Positions 1 through 12,349 of a stretch of 64,000 bases of DNA are shown here, piece by piece. The stretch spans positions 207,829,901 to 207,893,900 of the forward strand of contig OU015495.1 in assembly GCA_907164885.2 (NCBI GenBank), in the 5' to 3' direction. Below the pieces are notes generated by a model. It had not been told where the DNA came from. It ran no database searches and saw only the letters and a program-made list of their open reading frames with translations. The stretch is from Dolomedes plantarius (taxonomy: Eukaryota; Arthropoda; Arachnida; Araneae; Dolomedidae). Made by a program: the position numbers and the translations under genes. Position 1 is the first letter of the stretch, and each line of letters opens with the position of its first letter.

Positions 1-129
1 CTCCTTTAAGACATTGCCTACAATAAACATTTCTTCTTTACGAAGATTTTAGAAGTTGTGCATGAAAGAAATAAAGCATACAAATTGTTTTTTTTATTGT
101 AAACAACAATTTCAGTGTTTGGAAATAAC

Positions 130-167
130 TGGCCCTAGGTACAATAGTGTCATTGTACCTAGGGCCA
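130..167. repeat. Perfect 16-bp-stem hairpin
   Basis: A 16-bp arm containing GGCCCTAGGTACAAT is followed by a 6-nt spacer and its exact reverse complement. The same half-site GGCCCTAGGTACAA recurs at about 325-340, preceded by related AT-rich sequence (about 60-130 resembles 245-325). This looks like fused or facing termini of a small inverted-repeat element. The family is not recognised. Confidence 0.6.
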
Positions 168-662
168 TTTCTAATTTTTTTTAAATTTTCTATATCATTT
201 ACAAGTTTTTTTTTCTGCACTTGGTGTGATTTTTATTTAAAGAGAATAAAGCACGTAATGTATACAAACTATTTTTATTATTGTAAGTTAGTTATAAGTA
301 AAGATACTGCCATTTGAAAATAGCCGGCCCTAGGTACAAGGGTTTCCCCTACTTAGAGACAAGTAGTGCCCCTATATGTGGTTGTGAAGAATCGATAGCA
401 TATTTTTCCTGTTAAAGGTAACTTCTCTACTTTTCAAATATTGCAAATTATAAAATTTGAAAGTTAAACATAGTCAAATGTAAATGATTAAAACCTCTGC
501 CGCGTTGGTAAAAGCACTAAGCTGGTACTGCTCTTCCAGAACATAAGCATGCCTCGTCGTAAATTGAGGCAACATAATAAAAAATCAATGGTGTTTTAGA
601 GAGGAAAAGTTGTTGGGTTGAGAGAAGGTGTTTTGTCGTATCGTAATATTGCTGCTTACGTT

Positions 663-1498
663 GAACAAAATAGGGATGCGACATCGATGTCGATGTTTTC
701 AAATCATCGATTTATTGAAGCCGATATTTTTTTAACATCGATGTTTTGTGCTCGATGTTTTACGTTGTCTCGATGTTTTTTTTTAATGAAAAAGTACCGT
801 AATTAAAAAAAATTACCACGTAGCATAATTTTCACTCTTAGTAAATGTAAGTCTGAATTCTGAAAAGGACGAATACAAAAGGGGGAATGATACCTTAGCA
901 AACAGACAAATGGCAATTAACAACCAATGAACCAATCAGAGCGCTTGGGATGTTCCTGACACTCCAGAACCTTCCATGGGGTTTTATTTTACAAATAGTA
1001 TATACACGAGTGCATCCATTTAAGTCTTTGTTTTGTGCTGGTTTTATATAAGTTGACGTTAATATTATTAGTAAGATGCCTCCCAAAAGTACCGTTTGGA
1101 AATATTTTTACAAAACCTCTGACAAATTGGCGAAATGTAATATTTGCCTTAAGTCCCTCAAAACTTCTGGCAATACCGCGAATTTATCTGGACATTTGAA
1201 GGCAAAACATGGCAGTATTTACAACGGGAATTTTGAGTCAGCAATGTAGCCCAAAGCAACCAAGTTTTTGTCATTTGTGTCTGCCCAATCAGAGAGTAAA
1301 ATTAAATCTCCCCCTCGCCCCACGACTAACGGAAGTAACATTAATGTTAGAGATTACTAAACCAGTTTTAAAACATGGATGTTCTAAAACATCGATGGTT
1401 TTTGGGCGATGTTTTATTAGCATCGATGTTTTAATATTGAATATCGATGTTTCAAAACATCGATGTTTTGTTATCGATGTCGCATCACTAGAACAAAA
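663..1498 (+). mobile_element. Non-autonomous hAT transposon, 820 bp, with 8-bp TSD
   Basis: The element proper is 671-1490. It starts TAGGGATGCGACATCGATG and ends with the near-exact inverse (TATCGATGTCGCATCACTA). Both ends are flanked by the identical 8-mer GAACAAAA (663-670 and 1491-1498), the TSD length typical of hAT. Both subterminal regions are filled with variants of ACATCGATGTTTT in both orientations, which are plausible transposase-binding repeats. The interior keeps only the BED zinc-finger start of a hAT protein, so this is an internal-deletion derivative. Confidence 0.92.
1076..1249 (+). pseudogene. BED zinc-finger N-terminus of a hAT transposase (57 aa, truncated)
   Basis: The reading frame opens with MPPKSTVWKYF and shows a BED-type finger: an aromatic-rich start, then C-x2-C (CNIC) and H-x4-H (HLKAKH). 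It stops at TAG 1247-1249, shortly after the finger. A full hAT transposase is usually 550-700 aa with a DDE/RNase H core and a C-terminal dimerisation domain. None of that is present between here and the right end at 1490. Proline- and serine-rich sequence downstream, in another frame, looks like the residual linker after the finger. In hAT elements this domain binds DNA. Here it is a remnant inside the 820-bp element and is unlikely to encode an active protein. It could still make a DNA-binding-only peptide that competes for ends, but that is speculation. Confidence 0.85.
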
Positions 1499-1899
1499 CG
1501 CTAATAAATATATGAGTACTTAGAATCAAAGAAAGTGGTGTCCCTATATGTGGCGGTGAAGAATCGATAGCATCATTCACAACGTTAGTAAAACGATGGA
1601 GGATGGTGACATGCAAGGTAATGTCTGCCAGCACTGTTCACCAACAATTTCATCAAAGTGAGTGCTATAGATTGCCGCCCGTTACTGAACTTGTTAATTT
1701 CAAATATCAGCAATGACTTCCTTTTTTCAATGACTTCTTATAACTCTATACCACAGACGTCAGTGGCTTCGTATAGTGTCAATAGCGAAGACATCATTGC
1801 TGAATGAGAAAGAATAACGTCTTTATACGATGTTATCAAGGTAATAATTTTACGCTTTGATGTTGTGCCGTTACTAAAGTACAACTTTTGATCTGATTG

Positions 1900-2118
1900 G
1901 CTTTCCAGGAAACCTACTGTGGTGCTTCTTCTCACTGGAGATTTCCATACGGTGTGGTTTGGTTTCGCGCAGTACAGTCATGGCAGCACACGAGGTCTAT
2001 TAGACCGGTACCTACTGCTTATAGTGGATACCGAACCACTACGACCATCCATGCCCACACCAAGATTCGAACCCGGATCCTCAGAACTGGACGCCAGTGC
2101 GCTACCGACCAGGTCATC
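1900..2118 (-). mobile_element. tRNA-derived SINE
   Basis: Read on the minus strand, the head is tRNA-like. An A-box-like stretch (TGGTCGGTAGCGCACTGG) is followed about 35 bp later by a B box (GGGTTCGAATCTTGG). The body then runs about 150 bp to near position 1900. No tRNA cloverleaf acceptor pairing is evident, so this is a SINE head and not a tRNA gene. Ends are approximate and I could not identify TSDs. Confidence 0.7.
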
Positions 2119-2159
2119 TTTTTTAGGAGACATGCTACGTACGCAGGTACAAAACGACG

Positions 2160-2762
<603 letters not shown>

Positions 2763-2839
2763 CGTTGTTGCGTTAAGGTTAGACCTTATCGGGTAAGATT
2801 ATAAGGTTAGACCTTATCCTATAAGGTTTCACCTTATCT

Positions 2840-3695
2840 CTCAAACAGTTATAGGATCTGGTTACAATTAAAGAATACCAAATAACTTTTCCTTTTTAAA
2901 ATATGTGACAAGACAATGAATAAATGTAATTTCCTATATGCAGAGATCTTTATATTTGTATCGTTATTTTTTTCTTTTGTTCGCGTGTGCTGATATAAAC
3001 TTAAAATAAATTTAAAGAGCGAGTCAAATTTCATAAGTAAACTATTATTGCGCATAAAAATATTTCAGCTTTGAAAATTACTCATAATTAGGCAAAGAAA
3101 CGTAACCTGAGAGGTGATATTCTTTGCTCCCTAATATAAAACGAAATAAGTGAGTTTCGTGCTTTAGAAATTCTAAATACATCCACATTTCTTGCTTTCA
3201 AATACAATCATCAAAAGGGCATAAAATGCAATGCAATTTAAGAATTTTCGAAACTGCTGGAAATGAAATATTGCAAGCAAAACAAGAAAAGTTGAACTCT
3301 GTTACGATTTTCATTTTCTTGTTTCTCATTTTCTCGAAGTTTTAATGTTTTACTGTTTCGAGCTTCCAGTACTTAATATGTAATCTTCCAAATATTTGTT
3401 CATTTCCCTTTTAAAAGCTTCATTTATTATTCTGCTCAGGGTTTGACGCAATTTTTGTTCATATCTCTGGAGATTACTAGAATATGTAATTCCAGTCACT
3501 TCCATATTGCAACTTAGATTATTTCTGTTATCTGTTTCTTTGGACAGAACTATTAAAATTTCCTATGCATAGTTATAAATGATTCTCTAACTCTAGAATC
3601 AGTTGCATCCCATTACAAATCCCACTTGATGCATATTAAATATCTTCAGGCAACAGATAGAATAAGTCTTAAGATTAAATTCAAGCTATTAACTA
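2840..3695. other. AT-rich stretch without recognisable gene
   Basis: No conserved coding motif, RNA gene or transposon terminus was seen on either strand. Open frames are short and low in complexity. Confidence 0.4.
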
Positions 3696-4192
3696 ATTTT
3701 GCAAGGCAATTCTTCTTATAGTGTAGGGGTGCACTAAGAGAGATTTTTGAAAAATTCTTCTTAGATTTTATTAAATTAAAATTTTAAGCTGTCTTGGTAA
3801 CTTTTTTTAAGTTTGCATTTAAAATAATACTTTGACGGTTATAAAATTTATATCACGAAAAAGATCATAAAAATGCCTTTAAAATTAAATCTTTTTCGAA
3901 TCTTTACCTCTATTTTCTGATTTTTGGTGAATTTTCAAAGATTAATTTTTAGAATTCAATTTATTAAATGCTGATCACGTGATTTCTTTTATGGTACTTT
4001 AAATAAATTTATCGTCATGGGCATAACAACTCAAAAAATTTTTTTTTCAAATTTTTTAGACAAAAAATTTTTATTTCTTCCTAATGCGGCAGACGATTAG
4101 ACATTATTTTGTCTATAAAAATATCCCTTATGATTTTTTTATAAATATATATATTCTTTTCTACATCAATAGTCTATATTGATCGTCGTATT

Positions 4193-4238
<46 letters not shown>

Positions 4239-4312
4239 CACATTAATTGCATACATCGACCGTTGTATTTAATTTGAATGTACTCCGTAGAGAAGTGCGG
4301 GTTTTCAGCTAG
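3696..4312 (+). mobile_element. Non-autonomous Helitron, 5'-truncated
   Basis: It matches the body and 3' end of the longer copies at 4313-5115, 5611-6314 and 44362-45026. Shared landmarks are TGTAGGGGTGCACTAAG, ATGCTGATCACGTGATTTC and the 3' terminus GTGCGGGTTTTCAGCTAG followed by T. Helitrons characteristically end in CTRR (here CTAG) and insert between A and T without duplicating the target. The 5' end (TCTATATATATAAAAC) is missing. No Rep/helicase coding sequence is present. Confidence 0.8.
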
Positions 4313-4990
4313 TCTCTATATATAAAACAGTTCCGTAACTGACTGGCTCACTGACTCACTGACTGACTGACATACAACGCACAGACCAAACCGCTGGACC
4401 TAAAGGGCTGATATTTTGCATATTGATACTTCTTATGGTGTAGGGGTGCACTAAGAAAGATTTAAAAAATTCTTAGATTTTTTTAAAATTAAATTTTTAA
4501 GCTGTTTTAGTAACTTTTTTAAGTTTGCATTTAAAATAATAATTTGAGGGTTATAAAATTTACATCACGAGAAAGATCATAAAAATTCCTTTAAAATGAG
4601 ATCTTTTTCGAATCTTTAACTCCATTTTCTGATTTTTGGTAAATTTTTATATATTCATTTTTAGAATTTAATTTATTAAATGCTGATCACGTGATTTCTT
4701 TTTCTGGTAGTTTAAATAAATTTATCGTCACGTGCATAAAAACAAAATAGACAAAAAAACACTTTTTTTCTTGCTAATGCGGTAGACGATTGGACATTAT
4801 CCAAAAAAATATTAAAATACAATAAAAGATATTACGTTCCTCAAACTGTACTATATTCTTTAGTATGTCCTATTACATATAATTTGACTATTTTCTTCTA
4901 CATTATTTTGTCTATAAAAATATCCCTTACGATTTTATATATATATATTTTGTTTTTTTTACATCAATTGTATACATTGATCGTCGTATT

Positions 4991-5042
<52 letters not shown>

Positions 5043-5115
5043 GCATTAATTGCGTACATTGACCATTGTATTTAAATTGAATGTACTCCGTTACGAAGTG
5101 CGGGTTTTCAGCTAG
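4313..5115 (+). mobile_element. Non-autonomous Helitron, near full length
   Basis: It begins TCTCTATATATAAAACAG, directly after the CTAG end of the previous copy, and ends TTTTCAGCTAG at 5115 followed by T. The 5' region carries the tandem tetramer/pentamer stretch CTGACTCACTGACTGACTGA. The interior is AT-rich with two internal TA tracts (4934-4952, 4998-5038). It is about 800 bp and non-coding. The head-to-tail arrangement with the upstream copy is typical of Helitron tandem insertions or rolling-circle read-through. Confidence 0.85.
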
Positions 5116-5610
5116 TAGTATATGTTTAGAATTGTCTTTTGACAGTCTCTCTTAATATAGTACGTTTACAGTCCAGGAGTGTAGAAAGCACTAGCGGCAT
5201 TAAATAGGAGGAAGGAGGGAGTTTGGCTCTAAGTAATTACAACGAAATAAGCTACCTCCTGCAGTAGAAGAATAAGCATAACACCCATATTTCTTTTTAT
5301 GCATAATTTATTTCTGTCATTATAGTTTTCTATATTAAGATTTAGATTTACAGAAATGGGAAATCATGGCTACGGTAGAGAAGTATCTGTTAAGCAGGGT
5401 TGGGACATCCTCAACTGGGATTAAGTGATTCAAGTTGAGAACGACACCAAAGTTCAATGTAGGCATTATAAAATGACGATTTATTGCAAAATTAATTGAA
5501 TTAAATCTCCACTTAAAAGTTTAAAGATAACACATGTAACGATCAAATATAAATGATCTATACAAGAATGTCCTCATCAACTAAGAAGATCCTTCATTTG
5601 ATTTGCATAA
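5116..5610. other. Spacer between Helitrons, no recognisable gene
   Basis: About 500 bp with a purine-rich patch near 5205-5220. Nothing here matches a gene family or terminal repeat I recognise. Confidence 0.4.
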
Positions 5611-6314
5611 TCTATATATATAAAACAGTTCCGTAACTGACTCACTGACTCACTGACATACAACGCACAGACCAAACCGCCGGACCTAAAAGGCTGAAAT
5701 TTTGCATGGCGATTCTTCTTATGGTGTAGGGGGGCACTAAGAAAGAATTTTTTAAATTAAATTTTTAAGCTTTTTTTGCAACTTTTTTTAAGTTTGCATT
5801 TAAAATAATAATTTGAGGTTTATAAAATTTATATCACGAGAAAGATCATAAAAATTCGTTTAAAATAAAATCTTTTTCGAATCTTTATCTCGATTTTCTG
5901 ATTTTTGGTGAATTTTTAAAGATTACTTTATATAATTTAATTTATTAAATGCCGGTCACGTGATTTCTTTTTCTGGTACTTTAAATAAATTTATCGTCAC
6001 GTGCATAACAACTAAATAGACAAAAAAATCATTTTTTTCTTTCTAATGCAGCAGACGATTGGATATTATCCAAAAAAAATTTTTTTCCCTTACGATTTTT
6101 TTATAAATATATATATACTAGTATATATATATATATATAGATATACATATATATATTACATCAATTGTATACATTGATCGTTGCATTTCTTAGATATATA
6201 TATATATATATTTTTTTTTTGGCATTAATTGCATACATTGACCGTTGTATTTAATTTGAATGTAAATAAGCTACCGCGGAATTTGAATGTAGTGAAGATC
6301 GGGTTTTCAGCTAG
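5611..6314 (+). mobile_element. Non-autonomous Helitron, 704 bp
   Basis: The 5' end TCTATATATATAAAACAG follows an A, and the 3' end CGGGTTTTCAGCTAG is followed by T. This fits insertion at an AT dinucleotide without target duplication. The body is colinear with the copies at 4313 and 44362. It has no coding capacity. Confidence 0.88.
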
Positions 6315-7105
6315 TATTTCTATATACAATCCGTATACAGTCCTAAAAAGATTGAACGAAGTCGTGGTTCGTATTAGAAAATCGTCTAATTCTAAGCCTA
6401 GAATAGAGCATTATTATAAGGCTAGCTCCTTTACATGGACATAGTTAATAGATTAAAGAAATGCATGGACCATGGTCTTTCTCTTTTTGTATATAACATT
6501 TTATTTAGTGTAAATAATCATTAAGTAAGTTTTGCTATCTCATTTTTTAAAATTAATTTTGTTCAAAGTAATTAGATCTTGCTAGTATGTATTTATTAGT
6601 TTTATGAAGTATGCATGCGTGTGTATACGTGTTGATTTTGTATTAATTTTAGTTATGATTTTATTGTTTACTTTTCTATTATCAATTGCATGTATTGTAA
6701 GTAAGGCTTCCTGCCCAAGAGCTGTACAGTGCGGGACGTGCAGTCCTTGAGGGGGGAGCAATGTTGCGAATTTTGTAAATATTGCATTTTGTTTCGTTAA
6801 AATGGCTTCTATGGAAGAGATCCTATAGCTATATGTATTTAGCATGGGAGTCTATGGGAATCTCGCCAAATATGAGAGTTATCGCGAAATCGGCGATGGA
6901 TTTTGTGACATATTTTGGTCACCAGCTTTGATGATATTTCGCCAAATTTTGTGATATTTCGCCAACTTGCCGACTTAACCTTTCTGGGATCTTCTAGAAA
7001 TATCTAGCTGTGACTGACCTATGGAAGGCGCTTTGGAACTCTATAAATATACCTAACATTGGCATGGGAACTCAGATCAATTTCCTAGTGAGAATTGAAT
7101 GCGTT
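6315..7105. other. Stretch without recognisable gene
   Basis: Contains short imperfect repeats such as ATTTCGCCAA around 6865-6970. No gene or transposon terminus was recognised. Confidence 0.4.
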
Positions 7106-7834
7106 TTAAGGGGATGGTGGACTTTCAAATTACCAAAAATCGAGCAAAAATTGGAATTTTTTGGGGGGATGTATTAATATTTTAAAAACATGTAAATATT
7201 GGAATGAAATGCATTTAAAATATGTAGTGAAAAGTAAAATGAAAACTTGGTGGCTTTACAAAAGTTAGTATTAAAGGTAGGTGAAAAAACATGTTTTAAA
7301 TGTATTTTTCTCAAAATGAGTAATTTCCAGATTTGCAAGTCTTTAAAATGCTCCTCGCGTCATAATTTTTGACGAAAGTTTATGAAATTTATAATAATGA
7401 CTCCTGTAATACATGAAAATAAAGTTATGTATCCATTTTAGGATTCGAGGTCATTAAGGTTATCAAAGTTTAATTTGAGGGTACAAAAGTACAAAAATTT
7501 CAAGAAAATTCAGAGTACAAGCATAAAAATATTGCCTGAAAATTAACTATTCAACGAAAGTACAAAAAAATACATAACTCTGTTCAGAAAGTATTTATAA
7601 GCAATATAAATGCAAAATTAAGGGGAAAAGTTTAAAATTGAGTCGCAAGGAGCATTTTAAAGAAGGGTAATTTAATTTCAATTTTTTAATTATAAAATAT
7701 TTTTTTAAAAAAATATCTATAAAATTTTATAAGGTGTTTAATATTGTTAGACTTTAATGAATATAAAAGCAAAGTTTCATATCTCTGGGGCAAAAATTTC
7801 AAAAATCGCTGTGAAAGGTCCACCATCCCCTTAA
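7106..7834. mobile_element. TTAA-flanked MITE, 721 bp (copy 1)
   Basis: TTAA at 7106-7109 and 7831-7834 flanks an element that starts GGGGATGGTGGACTTTCA and ends with the inverse of GGGGATGGTGGACCTTTCA. The interior is AT-rich and non-coding. A second copy, colinear over its full length, lies at 32037-32755. A TTAA target with GGGG-starting TIRs fits the Kolobok superfamily and matches the coding element at 15642-18394 in target and terminal tetranucleotide. piggyBac also uses TTAA, but its TIRs normally start CCC. Confidence 0.85.
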
Positions 7835-8037
7835 CTGCGGTAATTGGCGTGCACTGTACTGAAAATTCTGGTATCCTTACTTGTGTTTTTAGAATTTTCT
7901 GGTTGTTACGTCTTTTATGTTTGAATTTGTGTTTAATCCAGAAGAATTTACAAAATAATAAATTTATTTTGTGTGAACTTTCTGAAGAGATTCTTATTCA
8001 ATCCTGAAGAACCCAGGAAAACGGAACAATATATATG

Positions 8038-8447
8038 ATACCGTGAAAGACCGAAATTGAAGAATGTCACCATTCTTCGGTGAATGTCAACACATGCCAA
8101 ATACGTTGGTGGAAGACCAACTATTTGGTTATATTCTTATACATTTGGACCATCACCGGTGTATGTCGACAAGCACAGATATTCTTTGGTGGAGGTCGAA
8201 ACGAGAAGCCGAGAAGACAGACAGTGTATTTAAATTTATGTAAACAATGTCAAATGGAACGTAGTGCACATAAAAAGGTATTGTTGGGAAACCAATGGTC
8301 ATTTCAGAGTTAAACTCAACATGTCAAGTCGATCTGATAGACTTGTAGTCACTCAGAGATGGCGAATATAAGTTTATAATGGTGTATCAAGATCATTTAA
8401 TGAAGTTTGTCCAGCTACGACCTTTGAAAACTAAGACAGCTGAAGAA
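8038..8447 (+). pseudogene. Ginger/KRBA2-like integrase transposon, first half, broken
   Basis: The element end (CCGTGAAAGACCGAAATT) is followed by coding remnants of the integrase used by KRBA2/Ginger-type DNA transposons. They begin with a zinc-binding segment ending in YLNLCKQCQ (about 8222-8258). After a frameshift near 8275 comes the catalytic-core start ELNSTCQVDLIDL, with the first catalytic Asp at 8331-8333. An in-frame TAG at 8346 replaces a Gln codon. The frame then continues through GEYKFIMVYQDHLMKF to AEE at 8447, where it stops abruptly. The rest of the same protein lies on the opposite strand ending at 10166. Much of the normal N-terminus is missing. This identification rests on remembered family motifs. 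Confidence 0.82.
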
Positions 8448-8695
8448 TAACCACCGTTTGCAGCAACAACGTGGGTCAGTCTGAGGACAAAATTCGCAGA
8501 CGCCCGTGCAAACATTTCAGTTTGAATGTCCTGACTAGCAGCAGAGATGTATTGTTCCAGTTTATCTACAGTTTGTCGATTGTGACGATACACCTAGTCT
8601 TTTAAGTACCCCAAAGAAAAAAATCGCATGGTGTCAAATCTGGCGAATAGGGAGGCCAATCCATGCCACTTTGCGTATGCTTCTTGGTTTGAAAA
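8448..8695 (-). pseudogene. Mariner-type (Tc/mariner superfamily) transposase C-terminal fragment
   Basis: Minus-strand frames encode the residue of [16 protein letters not shown], containing the third catalytic Asp region, and then HNRQTVDKLEQYISAA...ANGG, the usual C-terminal tail of this group. The same segment is the core of the complete short element at 42711-43338, which supplies the correct order of parts. It starts abruptly at 8448, against the Ginger fragment, and runs into a (TA)n tract at 8699. Its terminal arm lies at 10167-10351, on the far side of the inverted segment. Confidence 0.8.
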
Positions 8696-8696
8696 T

Positions 8697-9327
<631 letters not shown>

Positions 9328-10166
9328 TTAAGAAGAATTCTCATCTATGGAAAGTAACTTTTCTTTACAAATTATGAACTGATTACGGGTATAAAGCTGC
9401 TTGATGGTACCATTTTTGTTTGTAAATTTGTAAAAGCCGGAGTCTTCTATTCCAACAACAACCACCAGCATATTTCGGGCAACTGTACGACCACGGTCGA
9501 CATCAGGGACTTGTATTCGTACGCTATCACCAATTTGAGCAGGTGAAAATTTTCTTTTTGAGGTTCGTAACATTTTCGTTGCTTGCAGTAGAAGATTCTC
9601 TTTCACGGCCGCTCTTTTTATAGAAATAAACTCGTGTTGTTCGGTCAGTGCTTGATATGAAGACGTGGTAGGTTGCAACTCCTCTTCAATATTTCTCTTT
9701 GGAAAATCTTTTTCCGTATTGCCAGTGCTCAAATTTTCTTTAAAAGTATTAACAATTTCTTCGAGCTGTTCTCCGGTTTCAATATTTGCAATTTGTTCCG
9801 AGGGAAAGGTGACGATGCTATGCCTCTTTTTGGTTTAACCCCAAACAGGGCTTCATAAGGACTTTGGCGTATTCCTTCGTGGTATGTAGTGTTCTTGGCA
9901 AATTGAACAAAAGGACAGACCATCTGACCATTTATTTGTATCGTTGTCGTTCATCCACGCATTTAACATATCCTGTATATCCTTATTGGCCCTTTCAACT
10001 GAGCCTTGTGTTTGACTATGACGAGGCTTTCCATGAACTATCTTAACATCTTTCTACATAGCGCATAGTTCGGATATGCCTTGATTACTGAATTCCCTAC
10101 CATTATCAGAATGCAATATAGCTGGGGCACCAAATATTATGAATATTTGAAGAAGGTGATGAAAAC
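9328..10166 (-). pseudogene. Ginger/KRBA2-like integrase, second half, broken
   Basis: Read from 10166 leftwards: FGAPAILHSDNGREF with the second catalytic Asp, a TAG near 10055, then KIVHGKPRHSQTQGSVERAN with the catalytic Glu. The usual C-terminal region of the family follows (YHEGIRQSPYEALFG at about 9870-9830). After a frameshift near 9800-9730 comes a basic/aromatic domain with VGDSVRI-like (IGDSVRIQVPDVDRGR) and LYTRNQF motifs, ending at TAA 9328-9330. The DDE integrase would cut and join transposon ends. The start of this piece (HHLLQIF at 10160) follows directly on the AEE that ends the plus-strand fragment at 8447. The two are halves of one gene separated by an inversion. Several stops and frameshifts make it inactive. 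Confidence 0.85.
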
Positions 10167-10349
10167 ATTGTTTTTCAGTTTTTCCCAGTCAGCAGCGCCA
10201 TCTGTTGACGAACTTTGTAACTAATTTTGAAAATTGGTGAGAATAAATTTCCTGGTTACCTAAGCAGAATGCAGCAAACCGTACATTTCTATCACCTTCC
10301 GTTTTTCTTTAATTGATTTTTCAAATCGTCGGTTATTTTTGGGACACTC

Positions 10350-10351
<2 letters not shown>
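10167..10351. mobile_element. Terminal arm of the mariner-type element split by the inversion
   Basis: About 185 bp matching both arms of the intact element at 42711-43338, including CCCAGTCAGCAGCGCCATCT and the outer end GGGACACTCGG followed by TA. It lacks its partner arm. The interior segment belonging to it lies inverted at 8448-8695. Confidence 0.85.

Positions 10352-10392
<41 letters not shown>
10352..10392. repeat. (TA)n microsatellite abutting a mariner end
   Basis: A pure TA tract that starts immediately after the GGGACACTCGG terminus. Confidence 0.95.
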
Positions 10393-12111
10393 CGATATAA
10401 TAGTTTGCTACGCATCACTATGTTAGTTACATTTTCATTTATATTTCAAACACAAACGTCTTACAAAGTATTAGAGCATATGGTACATTTAAGTAATCAC
10501 ACAAGCGCAAACCTTTTCATTTATCCGCACATTGAAATTAGAAGAGTTCAAAACTTCCTTTCCAATAAATCGCAATCATAATGAAAGTTATTTTCACAAT
10601 TCAAATTCAGTCTAATTTGTGAAACTCGCAATGTATTCTCAAATGTATCAGTTTAATTTTGAAATACTTAAATGTTAATGTTTATATGTTTCAGAAATGT
10701 AATCTCTACTGGAAAGGTTTGAAGTCACATATTAGCATTTGGTTTTTACTTATTACACTTTTATTATATGCAATTGCTATGAGTTTTACACGCGCAACTC
10801 TAGTTTAATGGCATTGAGCCACTCGAACCATAACATCTGTGTTTGCAGGCTAATTTCTGCGTAATTTAAGATGATAAATTGGAATAAATTACAGTAAGAG
10901 TAGGAACATGTGAGAACCAGAAACATGTAAGGGTATTAAATATCACAATTTAGAATATAATTTGAAAAGGAGGGTGTATTTTTGGTTTCAGTTTTACGAA
11001 AATTAAGCGGCTTCTGTTTTTTAAGCATAGATGTTTCCTAGCGCTGAATTGCGTGACATCAATATTTCATTTTTTTTTAATTTTATCTAGTTCTAATAGG
11101 CAAGTTTGGGTGCAGTTACGTCAGAGTTATTTGTTAAAGTACTTGTGGAATCGAATGTCAATGGCAGTTTATACATTTATTTAATGTCTTGGAAGATTGG
11201 TTTTCTATGTAACATTTGAAAGACTTACTTATTTCAAAGAAATTTCTGTCTTCTTTCAAAAGATCATTTATCCTTCAGATGTTCAAACGATAGCGCCAGA
11301 AGATACTTTGCTGAAATTTGAATGAAAATAATTTTAAATATCATCCGTGTAATAAATTACTTTTATATTGTCTGCCTATATAAAAAAAACAAAAACTAAC
11401 AGAATGTTCAAAACTCTTACCGAAAACATTTCGACTCGTTGTAAAATACAGACAAGAAACATGGTTTTGGTAATAAGTGCAAAGTCTTACACCGAGACAT
11501 GATACAGATTCTTTTACTTTTTGCACTAAATATAACTGCTTATGTCCCATGAATGATATTTCTCAACTGCAATTGATTTATTCAATTCATACAATATCCC
11601 AAGTTTACTACCCTTCATTTACCTGAGAGCCTATTCCAAGAACGCAGAGGATGTATGCACTAAATCTTAAGAGTACATTGAATCTTTCATTTTATTCAAT
11701 TTTAACAATGTATTCACATTTTCCTTTCATGAAATGTATTTTCTTTTACTAGTGTATGTACTTTTATCTACTTGAGTATATTCTAGTAACCTTTTTTTGA
11801 CAACTAAATACGCGTTTTTCTTTTTATCCATGTCTGTCATTTATTTCATTCAAATGGCATTTTCTGCTGTTACTCTTTGACAAGTGGGTGTATTACAATA
11901 TGAAGAAAATATTTGGTGATCCCTATGTTCAGTTTTTATAAATAGTTTCTTTCCTTCAGCTGTCCTTCTCTCCCTTTTTAACTATCCGGGTGTTGACATA
12001 AATTTGAAGAAATCGTCTTGCTGGTATTTTTATTTAGTTGCTCGGGTGACATCAAAATTAACCCATAGATGTAAACAGTACAAAAGTTACTGAAATAGAA
12101 ATCATTCACAT

Positions 12112-12112
<1 letters not shown>
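10393..12112. other. AT-rich stretch without recognisable gene
   Basis: About 1.7 kb with only short, non-conserved open frames on both strands. No transposon end, RNA gene or repeat shared with the rest of the window was identified. Confidence 0.4.

Positions 12113-12151
<39 letters not shown>
12113..12151. repeat. (TA)n microsatellite
   Basis: Short pure TA run. Confidence 0.95.
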
Positions 12152-12154
<3 letters not shown>

Positions 12155-12329
12155 CGAAAACCCCTTTAAAATTCCAAAATTCATTCAAAAATACTTAGGC
12201 GTATCCCTATGAAAATCAATTCCGTAGTCAGTTTCGATGACAATGAAATCGAACTTAACTAGGCATTTTCTACACCACCCCCGTGTTGTTTCCGAATCTT
12301 TTGGCGCTTAGATGACACATCTTCTCGTG

Positions 12330-12349
12330 GAGCCCAGATACCTGGGCTC
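12330..12349. repeat. 8-bp-stem hairpin
   Basis: GAGCCCAG, a 4-nt loop ATAC, then CTGGGCTC: a perfect stem in otherwise unassigned sequence (12240-12690). The surroundings have LTR-like composition, but I could not find a matching second copy or a TG...CA boundary. Confidence 0.5.

Larger units (their letters stand above)
360..1578 (+). repeat. Pair of ~40-bp direct repeats on either side of the hAT element
   Basis: The block CCCTATATGTGG followed by TGAAGAATCGATAGCAT occurs at about 367-404 and again at about 1542-1577, with one or two substitutions. The two copies sit outside the hAT element at 671-1490, so they are not its TSDs. They probably belong to an older dispersed repeat into which the hAT landed. 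The family is unknown. Confidence 0.6.
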
